From: Candidatus Colimorpha merdihippi
GTDB lineage: Bacteria; Bacteroidota; Bacteroidia; Bacteroidales; P3
Direction: 5' to 3'
Length of the DNA stretch: 49,437 nucleotides
NCBI GenBank assembly: GCA_018066145.1
Contig: JAGHRY010000011.1
Coordinates: forward strand, 1-49,437
How positions within the stretch are numbered: the first letter of the stretch is position 1; each line of letters starts with the position of its first letter. The notes under the pieces are model-generated. The model searched no databases, was not told the DNA's origin, and was given only the letters and a program-made list of their open reading frames with translations. A program made the translations under genes and the position numbers. This document shows positions 18,743-27,344 of the stretch, one piece after another.

Positions 18743-18811
18743 TTGATTTGAGGTTTGTTGATGAATTGATTTGAGGTTTGTTGATGTGTTGATTTAAGGT
18801 TTGTTGATTTG
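18743..18811. repeat. Three tandem 23-bp units directly abutting the start codon of the 17431-18741 gene
   Basis: TTGATTTGAGGTTTGTTGATGAA / TTGATTTGAGGTTTGTTGATGTG / TTGATTTAAGGTTTGTTGATTTG. Confidence 0.85.
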
Positions 18812-18869
18812 AGGCTTGGCCACCGCCCATCAATTCAACAAATACCAATTCAACAAATCAACAACTTTA

Positions 18870-19484
18870 TTAAAACGCCATCGCCAGAAGCGGTTGGCTT
18901 TCTACGATGGGGTTGCCTAGGAGGTCTTTGGCGGGTTTCTGGCGGTCGCAAACTTTTTTGTTGGTGTAGGCCACCAGGGCATCGGTGCGGATTATGTGGA
19001 TTTCGGGCACGATGGTGTCGGTTTTTGCATCCTCGATGTCGAAGATGGGAATGGCTTCGGCCAAGTCGGAGGACTCATATTCAACCATTTGTGGTGTCAT
19101 AATTTCTTCGGCGGACTGTTGTTCTATCACTGGCACCACTTCCTTGGCGGCGGAAACCTTGTGGGGCTTGGGAGTGCGCACCTTTGCCATCAAGGGCAAG
19201 GGGGCAGCCTCCACCACGGTGGGAGCGACTACTGCGGCGGGGGTGTCAACCCTATCCACTACTTGAGCCACCTGGGCAGTGTCGGCAGGCTTGAGCAATA
19301 GCACCAGGGCTACGCTGGCAGCCACGGCAGAGGTCCAGTAGGGCCACAGCGGACGGCGTTTCTCGGCGGCGGCCAGGCGGTCTATCTCCTCTAAGAGGTG
19401 CTCCTGTCGGCGCTGGTTGCGGCCGTGGGCGGCGAGCGATGCGAGCAGTTGCTCTAGCTGGGTGTCGGGGTTGTTATCTTTCAT
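18870..19484 (-). CDS. Putative single-pass anti-sigma-factor-like protein
   Basis: Overlaps the ECF sigma gene by 11 bp; cytoplasmic N-terminus, one TM segment (WTSAVAASVALVLLL), periplasmic tail. Confidence 0.6.
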   Translation of the reverse strand: MKDNNPDTQLEQLLASLAAHGRNQRRQEHLLEEIDRLAAAEKRRPLWPYWTSAVAASVALVLLLKPADTAQVAQVVDRVDTPAAVVAPTVVEAAPLPLMAKVRTPKPHKVSAAKEVVPVIEQQSAEEIMTPQMVEYESSDLAEAIPIFDIEDAKTDTIVPEIHIIRTDALVAYTNKKVCDRQKPAKDLLGNPIVESQPLLAMAF

Positions 19485-19959
19485 TGTTCAACATTTTTCT
19501 TAGGTTGCTAAGGGCTCGTGAGAGCGTAGTGTAAAGGTTTGAGGTGCTGATGTGGAGCTGCTGCGTGATGGCTGCGGTGTCCATGTCGTCGTGGTATTTC
19601 ATCATCACCACTTGGCGTTGCAGGTCGGGCAGGTTCTTTACCATCTGCATGGCCTGGCGGTAGTGCTCTTCGGTGTCGTCAGGCGGAGGTGCGGCAGCCA
19701 TGAGGGCTTGCTCATCAATGGCCTGGGTGGGGTGCTGACGGCGAAGCATGTCGATGCATCGTCGCTTGACCATGGTGATGCAGAAGGCCTCGGTGCTGTG
19801 GGCGGCAACCAGTGTGTCGCGCTGTTTCCAGAGGTCAACCATAGCGTCCTGCACAGCGTCCTCGGCTGAAGTCTCGTTGTGCAGCAGGCTCTCAGCCATG
19901 CGTTGCATGGCTGGCTGGTGTTGCAGGATGATATGTTTGAATTGCTCTGTGGTGTTCAT
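19474..19959 (-). CDS. ECF RNA polymerase sigma factor
   Basis: QPAMQRMAESLLHNETSAEDAVQDAMVDLWKQRD; sigma-4 region LPDLQRQVVMMKYHDDMDTAAITQQLHISTSNLYTTLSRALSNLRK. Confidence 0.9.
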   Translation of the reverse strand: MNTTEQFKHIILQHQPAMQRMAESLLHNETSAEDAVQDAMVDLWKQRDTLVAAHSTEAFCITMVKRRCIDMLRRQHPTQAIDEQALMAAAPPPDDTEEHYRQAMQMVKNLPDLQRQVVMMKYHDDMDTAAITQQLHISTSNLYTTLSRALSNLRKMLNNER

Positions 19960-20266
19960 TATTTGTTGTTCTCTTGTCTGGTAGTCGCAGCAGGATGCAA
20001 AATCTTACAGATATTATTTTTTTTCATTCCTAGCGGGTGTATTTTGCCTAAATCAATCATTATATAGAATCCATAATAATCTGTTGGAGGAATTCATTCA
20101 ACGCGGAAATAAGCAGATTTTCCGCCCATGTGTTTCAGCCCTCTCTATTCAGTATTAGGAGGCTTTTTGTATCACATCCATCCAATATATATTATTATAG
20201 ATGATGTATGGGAGAAACCCCTCACAAAATCCTTCAACCATTATTCCCAAGTCAGCAAATACCATA

Positions 20267-20365
20267 GTAACTCAGGGGTAGCCCAGGAGTGGCTCCGTCG
20301 ATTATCCGTTCCAGAACGGACATAAGACGGAGTTACTACGGAGTTACCCCTAAGTTAGTGCTGAT
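20267..20365. repeat. Array of nine 11-bp units with mid-array inversion (long imperfect hairpin)
   Basis: GTAACTCAGGG GTAGCCCAGGA GTGGCTCCGTC GATTATCCGTT CCAGAACGGAC ATAAGACGGAG TTACTACGGAG TTACCCCTAAG TTAGTGCTGAT. Confidence 0.8.
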
Positions 20366-20635
20366 TTGCAATAGATTACATGATTCTTTCCAGGGATGAA
20401 CTATTGTTCCAAATGATGGAAAGAAGGGAATCAATCCAAAAACAAGGTGCAAAACCCATATAAATGAATTGCTGGTAACTGCCATACATGAATTCTTCCA
20501 ACGAGTCATTGTGATATATCATTTTTCTTCGTGTAGTTCCAATGGATACGTCAAATATGTTCTATATTGATTCCTAGATGTTTTTTTTATTCCCACAGCC
20601 AACCGGGTTTCAAAATGTTGGTGTGTCGGTATTGA

Positions 20636-20671
20636 AATCAAAAGGCTTCCCAATCAGGAAGCCTTTTGATT
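20636..20671 (-). terminator. Terminator of the deiminase gene, 15-bp perfect stem
   Basis: AATCAAAAGGCTTCC-caatca-GGAAGCCTTTTGATT. Confidence 0.85.
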
Positions 20672-20709
20672 GTGTATTAGGCTAACGCCATCAAATCAAC
20701 ATGAATGTG

Positions 20710-23022
20710 CTATTTGACAACTAAGCGGCGAGTGATGTGGTGGTTGTTGGAAGAGAATAACACGGTGTAGATACCGGAGGTGAGTTTGGAGGTGTTGATG
20801 GTGAAGCGGATACTGCCGGCAGTTTCAAGGCTGGTGGTGTGGACGGTACGGCCCATGTTGTCGATGATGTCGACACGGTAGCGGCCGCCATTGCCGAGGT
20901 CGATCTGGATGTTGGCGTCGGAGGTGGCTGGGTTGGGGTAGAACTGGCCGAAGTTGCTCTCGGCGATAGGCATTTGGATATCGAGGGGTTCGGGAGCAAC
21001 GCTGGTGTCGAGTTCGGTGCGGCGGGCATCGAAAACGAAGGTGATGTCGGTCATGGGGCGGGGAGTGGTGCCGAAGTCGTATTGGGTGCTATCGAGGTTT
21101 TCGAGCTGGCCGTTGTAGTAGAAGCTGTAATAGCCACCCTGGTGGGCAGTCATGGGCTTAGTGATGGTTTTGCCATTTTGTGAAGTGGCGGAGATGTAGT
21201 ATTCGATAGTGACGGTAGTGTCGAGGAGGGTGATGAGTGTGTCGGTGTAGTGGATGGTATCGTAGCTATAGTGGAAGATGTAGTTGGCCACGGAATCGAT
21301 AAGGATGGTGTCGATAGAGATGAGGGTGCTGTCGACGCGGCTCATAGCCTGGTAGGTGGTATCGAGGAATCGGTCGTTGATGCCAGCAGTGGGGAGGGTG
21401 GCAGAGAACTTGTTGCCATTGGGGTTGAGGGAGACGGTATTCCAGTCGCCGCCGTTGATGCGGTAAATGCATTCAGCGTTGGCGATGCCGCTGCGGTTGG
21501 TGATGATGGCAGAAACGGGAATGTCCTGTCCGCGCATAGCGTTGGCAGAACCAACAATGCTTTTGTGGAGGATACGAACGGGGTTGTCGGCGGGGATCTG
21601 TTTGGTAATGCAGTGGATGGCTCCGCCAGAGCCGTCGAATTCACTTACGTTGATGGGATAAATGGTGTAGCCAGGATATGCGGCCTGGATAGCCTCGATA
21701 TTTTGGCGATCCCAAGGCTGGGAGGGCAAGCCGTTAGCAGCCAATGGGGAGAAACAGGGCTGGAGGATAACGTCGTTGACGAAGGTGTGGTTGCTATAGG
21801 TGCGGGTGTAGTAGTCGTTGTATTCGTTTTGGCTGGCAAAACTAGCGCCATACTCTTTGCCTGGGAAGGGAATAGAAGTGCGGTAATAGTTGCGGTCGAA
21901 GATGGAGGTGTATGAGCAGAGGGAGTCCATGTTGCGGACACCGGTTTGATAGTCGGTCCAGCGACTGTATATGTCGGGCATAACAGAGAATACGAAACCG
22001 TTTTCTTCGCACATGTCGGCGTAGAGGTCGATATGGCCGGTGCCGCCATCATATTGGTATGTGGGTAGGATATGGGTTTCGCGCTGGCCAAGAAGGTCGT
22101 GGAGAGCCTGACGGGTCTGGCTTTGCGAGAGCGGGGTTTTGCTGCTGTAGTTGATGGTGTTGGGGTTGCGGCCGTCCCAAGTGAGCTGGCCATAGCGGTC
22201 GGCGTTGTTGGAATAGACCTGGTCGCTGGTGAAGAGGAGGCCTGCACCGTCGACGAGGCAGTTGCCACCTTCCCATTCAATGGTGTTGATATAGTTGGGG
22301 ATACCGGTTTGGCGGGTGATGAGAGAGGGGAGGGAATCGTCGAGTGCACGACCGGGATAGTACTCGAAGTCCAGCATGGCGACACTATCTTGATTGCCAT
22401 AATAGAAGCAGATGGGGCCGCAGTCGCGATACCAGAAAGAGTTGCCTGGTCCAACGATGAATCGTACGTTGTCGTGGCGCAGGTTCAGGCGAGCGAGGGT
22501 GCGAAGAACGATGGCACTATCGGCGGCATGTTCGATGCGTACCCAAGCCTGGGCATGGCCGAGCTGAATGCCATCCATGAGGGAGAAGAAAACTTTGCCA
22601 AAAGTGGAGGTGGTATCCATGATAGCCTTATAAGGGCCAGTGATATTCATAGATTGCCAACCGCGGACGGTGTACTTATAGTAATCAGCGTAGCCGGTAA
22701 CGAGGGGGTCGGCCATGAAATTGCCGTTGCCGAGATTGGTGTCGGGCACATAGCTGTAGAAAGGGGTTACTACTACGGCCTGCACTTCTTCCCATTCGCC
22801 GGGGAACCAAACACGGTCGTCGGGGAGAGATTGTGAGCTTTTGGGAGCCACAGCAGGTGTGGTGCTGAGGGGAATGCTGCTTTTGGCAGCTAGGCCGGTG
22901 ATGTCGCGCTTATGTTTCATTTGGCGCCATTGTTTCATCATCTGGCTGTCGTTGTCAATATTTTGCGCCATGGCACAAAAGGTCATAACAAGAGCCGCAA
23001 GGCTCAAAAGTATTTTTTTCAT
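20710..23022 (-). CDS. Secreted peptidylarginine/agmatine deiminase family protein (PAD_porph type) with T9SS sorting domain
   Basis: Signal peptide; FWYRDCGPI, GGTGHIDLYADM, SGGAIHCITKQIP motifs of the deiminase family; C-terminal FGQFYPNPATSDANIQIDL...VDIIDNMGRTVHTT...LTSGIYTVLFSSNNHHITRRLVVK. Confidence 0.88.
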   Translation of the reverse strand: MKKILLSLAALVMTFCAMAQNIDNDSQMMKQWRQMKHKRDITGLAAKSSIPLSTTPAVAPKSSQSLPDDRVWFPGEWEEVQAVVVTPFYSYVPDTNLGNGNFMADPLVTGYADYYKYTVRGWQSMNITGPYKAIMDTTSTFGKVFFSLMDGIQLGHAQAWVRIEHAADSAIVLRTLARLNLRHDNVRFIVGPGNSFWYRDCGPICFYYGNQDSVAMLDFEYYPGRALDDSLPSLITRQTGIPNYINTIEWEGGNCLVDGAGLLFTSDQVYSNNADRYGQLTWDGRNPNTINYSSKTPLSQSQTRQALHDLLGQRETHILPTYQYDGGTGHIDLYADMCEENGFVFSVMPDIYSRWTDYQTGVRNMDSLCSYTSIFDRNYYRTSIPFPGKEYGASFASQNEYNDYYTRTYSNHTFVNDVILQPCFSPLAANGLPSQPWDRQNIEAIQAAYPGYTIYPINVSEFDGSGGAIHCITKQIPADNPVRILHKSIVGSANAMRGQDIPVSAIITNRSGIANAECIYRINGGDWNTVSLNPNGNKFSATLPTAGINDRFLDTTYQAMSRVDSTLISIDTILIDSVANYIFHYSYDTIHYTDTLITLLDTTVTIEYYISATSQNGKTITKPMTAHQGGYYSFYYNGQLENLDSTQYDFGTTPRPMTDITFVFDARRTELDTSVAPEPLDIQMPIAESNFGQFYPNPATSDANIQIDLGNGGRYRVDIIDNMGRTVHTTSLETAGSIRFTINTSKLTSGIYTVLFSSNNHHITRRLVVK

Positions 23023-23048
23023 TTAGGATTGTTGAAATGTTGGACTAT

Positions 23049-23123
23049 TTGATTTGTTGATTTGCTAATTTGAGAGGGCAGAAGTCAATTTCTGATCACA
23101 AATTAATCAAATCAACAAATCAA
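23049..23123. repeat. 16-bp perfect inverted repeat in the leader of the deiminase gene
   Basis: TTGATTTGTTGATTTG (23049-23064) and CAAATCAACAAATCAA (23108-23123). Confidence 0.75.
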
Positions 23124-23133
23124 CATTGAATTC

Positions 23134-23964
23134 TTATCTTTTCTTGAGACCGAGGATTTCGCGGGCTTCGTCGCTGGTGGCAATGCCGCGGCCCATCAGT
23201 TTGGCCATGCGAACTACTTTGTCGACCAATTCGCCGTTGCTCTTGGCAAGGACGCCGCGTTCGAGGTAGAGGTTGTCTTCAAAGCCTACGCGCACATTGC
23301 CGCCCATAGCGATAGCGGGAGCGGCAAGGGTGAAAGCATGACGGCCGATGCCTGTAGCGGTCCAGGTGCTGCCAGCGGGGATTTTGTTGACGAGCCAGCA
23401 GAGGTTGTCAACGGTGGCGGGGGTGCAGCCAGGGACGCCGAGAACGAAGTTGAACTGCATGGGAGCAGCCGGCACTTCACCTTTGCGTGCCATGGTGAGG
23501 ATGGTATCGAGATGGCCCATTTCGAAGCATTCGTATTCGGGTTTGATGCCGCGTTCAAGCATGCGTTTGCCGAAAGCGCGCATGGTGGGCATGGTGTTAT
23601 CGAAAATCTCATCGCCGAAATTGCAGGTGCCGCAGTCGAGAGTGGCCATTTCGGGGAGGGGAGTGGTGTCGGTGCTTTGGAGACGCTCATCGGGGGTCAT
23701 GCCGACAGCACCACCGGTAGAGGGGATGAGGATGACGTTGGGGCAGGCCTTGTAGATGGCTTCTTCGCACTCTTGGAAACGGTCACGGCTTTGGGTGGGA
23801 GTGCCGTCGTCGTGGCGGACGTGGAGGTGAACGATGGCAGCGCCGGCGTCGACAGCGGATTTGGCTTCGCGAACGATCTCTTCAACGGTGTAAGGAACAG
23901 CGGGATTCTGCTCTTTGGTAACTTCTGCGCCACAGATGGCAGCGGTGATAATCAGTTTATCCAT
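23134..23964 (-). CDS. kce: BKACE-family enzyme (DUF849), 3-keto-5-aminohexanoate cleavage enzyme-like
   Basis: MDKLIITAAICGAEVTKEQNPAVPYTVEEI; metal-binding IVHLHVR; GGNVRVGFEDNLYLERG. Confidence 0.85.
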   Translation of the reverse strand: MDKLIITAAICGAEVTKEQNPAVPYTVEEIVREAKSAVDAGAAIVHLHVRHDDGTPTQSRDRFQECEEAIYKACPNVILIPSTGGAVGMTPDERLQSTDTTPLPEMATLDCGTCNFGDEIFDNTMPTMRAFGKRMLERGIKPEYECFEMGHLDTILTMARKGEVPAAPMQFNFVLGVPGCTPATVDNLCWLVNKIPAGSTWTATGIGRHAFTLAAPAIAMGGNVRVGFEDNLYLERGVLAKSNGELVDKVVRMAKLMGRGIATSDEAREILGLKKR

Positions 23965-24010
23965 GGTATTGTAGTAATTAAATTATTATTGACTATTATA
24001 ATTAAAAATG

Positions 24011-24042
24011 CAAAGATACGATTTTTTTTGTACCTTTGCAAA
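24011..24042 (-). promoter_or_regulatory. Minus-strand Bacteroidota promoter for the BKACE gene
   Basis: CAAAGATA (reverse complement of TATCTTTG) at 24011-24018 and CAAA at 24039-24042, 20-bp spacer. Confidence 0.65.
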
Positions 24043-24055
24043 AATTTTTGCATTG

Positions 24056-24634
24056 ATGCTCATTCTAGGAATCGACCCAGGCACACGAATATTAGGCTAT
24101 AGCTTGCTTGATACGGATGGACCAAAGCCCCAAATGGTGGTGATGGATGTGCTGTATTTGCGCCAAATTGACGACTTTAATCTGCGTATTCGAAAAATTT
24201 TTGACACCACACAGAGAATAATAGATTCCTACCATCCCGACCACCTGGCCATAGAGGCCCCGTTTGCAGGGAAAAATGTGCAATCGATGCTAAAATTGGG
24301 CAAGGCTCAGGGGGTGGCAATAGGGGCAGCCATGAGCCGCGACCTGAGCTACACGGAGTATCAGCCTGCAGCCATCAAACAGCGTGTGACGGGCAACGGA
24401 AATGCTGCCAAAGAACAGGTGGCAATGATGCTGCAGAGCATTTTCGGTTTTTCGGACATGCCGAGGTACATGGACGCTTCTGACGCTCTGGCGGTTGCCT
24501 ATACTTGTCATTTGGAGCAGACTGACCCTTTGGGCGACTTGCGTCAGCAACTGAAACCCAAGCGGACGACGAAAAGCAAAAAGCAACAATGGGGCGATTT
24601 TGTAAAAAACAATCCCGACCTCATAAGCGAATAA
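24056..24634 (+). CDS. ruvC: Crossover junction endodeoxyribonuclease RuvC
   Basis: MLILGIDPGTRILGYSLL, LAIEAPFAGKNVQSMLKLGKAQGVAIGA, DASDALAVAYTCHL. Confidence 0.95.
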   Translation: MLILGIDPGTRILGYSLLDTDGPKPQMVVMDVLYLRQIDDFNLRIRKIFDTTQRIIDSYHPDHLAIEAPFAGKNVQSMLKLGKAQGVAIGAAMSRDLSYTEYQPAAIKQRVTGNGNAAKEQVAMMLQSIFGFSDMPRYMDASDALAVAYTCHLEQTDPLGDLRQQLKPKRTTKSKKQQWGDFVKNNPDLISE

Positions 24635-24721
24635 TGCTTGAAAATGTCAATTCACTAATCACAAATCATCAATAACTAATCACAATTTTCAAATTCACAA
24701 AATACTAATCAGCAAACAAAC

Positions 24722-26071
24722 ATGAAAGAACAGAAGTCGTTTTCATCAAGTATAGGTGCCATTATGGCTGCCGTAGGCTCGGCTGTAGGGTTGGGCAACA
24801 TTTGGCGTTTCCCGTATATTTGCGGCAAATATGGCGGGGGCGCATTTTTGATTGTATATTTGCTGTTTGTGTTCCTATTGGGATCGGTGCTGATGATGTC
24901 TGAGTTTGTAATTGGGCGCCGAAGCCAGCATACTCCGATGAAGGCCTTTGCCTCGCTTTCGCCTAAAAAAGGCTGGATGCTGGTGGGAGCCTTGAGCATA
25001 GTGACGGTATTCTTCATCTTGTCGCAATACTTGGTGCTGGCCGGATGGACCACGGAATATGTATGGGATTCGGTAAACGGCACTGTGGCGAGCCTAGGCA
25101 CCGATGCGGGGGCTATCTCGTCCTATTTTGCCCAATTTTCTACAGGCACATGGATGCCGGTGCTGATGCTGGTGATATTTTCGGCAATAGTGCTGGTGGT
25201 AATTCTGGGCGGCGTACAGAAAGGAATAGAAAATGTTTCTAAGATACTGATGCCATTTCTGGTACTGCTGGTGCTGGTGCTTTGCGTGCGAAGCCTTACT
25301 CTCCCAGGGGCCGGCAAGGGTGTGGAATATCTGTTTTCGCCCGATTTCTCGAAACTGACGGCCGAGGGTATTCTGGCGGCGCTGGGTCAGGCCTTGTTCT
25401 CGCTGAGCGTAGGCATGGGCACTATGATTGTGTACGGTTCATATATCCCCTTGAACGATAATCTATTTAAAACCGCTATGTGGATTACGGCCAGCGATAC
25501 CCTGATAGCTATTTTGGCAGGACTGGCCATATTCCCAGCTGTTTTTAGCTGCGGTTTTGACCCTGCTGGAGGACCCGGACTGGTGTACTGCGTATTGCCC
25601 AATGTGTTCAATACCATGGGGTCGGCAGGCACGGTGTTCTCATTCATCTTCTTCTTGCTGCTAGCTGTGGCGGCACTTACTAGCGCCATTTCGCTTCTAG
25701 AGACCCTTACTGCTTGGTTTGCAGAGCATACTAGAGTAGGGCGCAAAACGTCGGCTGTGATATTCTTTCTCTTATCAACGGCCTTTGGCATACTATTTTC
25801 TCTCTCGGTAGGACCGATGTCGGGTGTGAAAGTAATTGGATTGACGTTGTTTGACTTTGTAGACAGGCTGAACAGCATCTATCTCCCACCGCTGACGGCT
25901 TTGGGCACTATCATCTTCTTTGGATGGGTGATGAAGGAAGACCTGATCAAAGACGAGCTTTCGAACCATGGGACGCTGAAAACGGGATACTATCCGCTAT
26001 TCAGGATATTGGCACGTTTTGTTGCCCCGTTGGCCCTAATGGTGGTAATTATTTCCGGAATTTTGATGTAA
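24722..26071 (+). CDS. Sodium-dependent transporter, NSS (neurotransmitter:sodium symporter) family
   Basis: IGAIMAAVGSAVGLGNIWRFPYICGKYGGGAFL; 11-12 hydrophobic segments. Confidence 0.93.
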   Translation: MKEQKSFSSSIGAIMAAVGSAVGLGNIWRFPYICGKYGGGAFLIVYLLFVFLLGSVLMMSEFVIGRRSQHTPMKAFASLSPKKGWMLVGALSIVTVFFILSQYLVLAGWTTEYVWDSVNGTVASLGTDAGAISSYFAQFSTGTWMPVLMLVIFSAIVLVVILGGVQKGIENVSKILMPFLVLLVLVLCVRSLTLPGAGKGVEYLFSPDFSKLTAEGILAALGQALFSLSVGMGTMIVYGSYIPLNDNLFKTAMWITASDTLIAILAGLAIFPAVFSCGFDPAGGPGLVYCVLPNVFNTMGSAGTVFSFIFFLLLAVAALTSAISLLETLTAWFAEHTRVGRKTSAVIFFLLSTAFGILFSLSVGPMSGVKVIGLTLFDFVDRLNSIYLPPLTALGTIIFFGWVMKEDLIKDELSNHGTLKTGYYPLFRILARFVAPLALMVVIISGILM

Positions 26072-26072
26072 T

Positions 26073-27344
26073 ATGCGCAGAATCTTATTGCTGATGGTAC
26101 CGCTGCTGCTAGCCGCGGGTTGCAAACATCTGAAACCGCGGGTGTATGACCCTGCTCAAGTGGCATTTGAAGCATCGTATAATAGCTTTTTGGAAAATCA
26201 GTTCTATCCCTCATTGGTGATGGGTGCGGCCAGCCTTCGTGACGAGTCGTATAGTTTGAACGATACCAATGCGCTGTTTTCGATATCGTTGGTCGCACCT
26301 GCGAGCAACTCGGTGTTGCGCGTTACCATCGACAGCACCAACCTGAATTATGTTACCATTTTCCAAGAGGTGCTTCCGGTAAAAGGCGTTAGATATACAT
26401 TTTACCCCACGGTAAAGTGGAAATATGATAAGCTATACCGCACCCGCCAGCGCGGTACTGCCGACCTGACCTTTACCTGTTACATCAATGACGAAGAAGT
26501 GGACGTGAAGAATGTGAGAATCAACTACCGGTCAGCTAACGAATGCTTGTTGAGCGTTCGTGACCCCAAGGGACACAACCACGATTTCCGATGGATGTTC
26601 GCTGCCTATGTCAACGAAGAACATCCTTATATAGACAGCATAGTGGCGGCCATCACTCGGCAGGGCGTGGTGAATACCATTACCGGGTATCAGAAGAATG
26701 CCGCCTCGGTGGTTTCGCAAGTGGAAGCTATTTGGTATTACGCATTGGAACGGGGCATCACCTATGCCTCGATATCATGCACTTCGACCCCCACTACGCG
26801 TACAAATGTTCAGCATATTCGATTTTTTGACGAAGTGTACAATTCGCGCCAGGCCAACTGTATAGATGCATGTGTGTTTTTTGCATCGATTATGCGCAAG
26901 ATAGGGTTGAAACCGGTGATTTTTGTAGAACCATGCCATGCCTATTTGGGTTACTATACCGACAGTCGCAGAAAGAACGTGAAACTGCTAGAAACAACCA
27001 TGACATCTTGGACCGATTTCCCAACCCTTACGAAAGACTATCAGGAAACCATGGCCGCCCACCCCGATGCCCAAGGTGCCGACCGGATATCCAAAACCAT
27101 GAATACAAGATATGGCAAATACCTAAGTGCTGCCGATTTGAAGAAATGGGAAGAAGGAAAGCTTAGCTTTGAGGAATTCAAACGAGCCATATCCCATACG
27201 ATTTTCGTAAAGGCCACAGAGTACGACCAAGATAACTACAATGCGAATAAAAAGCTTTTTACGTCATCTGACAACCTGCAATACCAGATGCTGGATATAG
27301 AGAACTTGCGCAAAGTGGTGCAACCAATTAATAGCAGCAATTAG
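26073..27344 (+). CDS. Lipoprotein with a transglutaminase-like core
   Basis: Lipobox LLLAAGC; QANCIDACVFFASIMRKIGLKPVIFVEPCHAYLGYY resembles the Cys/His core of transglutaminase-like folds. Confidence 0.65.
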   Translation: MRRILLLMVPLLLAAGCKHLKPRVYDPAQVAFEASYNSFLENQFYPSLVMGAASLRDESYSLNDTNALFSISLVAPASNSVLRVTIDSTNLNYVTIFQEVLPVKGVRYTFYPTVKWKYDKLYRTRQRGTADLTFTCYINDEEVDVKNVRINYRSANECLLSVRDPKGHNHDFRWMFAAYVNEEHPYIDSIVAAITRQGVVNTITGYQKNAASVVSQVEAIWYYALERGITYASISCTSTPTTRTNVQHIRFFDEVYNSRQANCIDACVFFASIMRKIGLKPVIFVEPCHAYLGYYTDSRRKNVKLLETTMTSWTDFPTLTKDYQETMAAHPDAQGADRISKTMNTRYGKYLSAADLKKWEEGKLSFEEFKRAISHTIFVKATEYDQDNYNANKKLFTSSDNLQYQMLDIENLRKVVQPINSSN

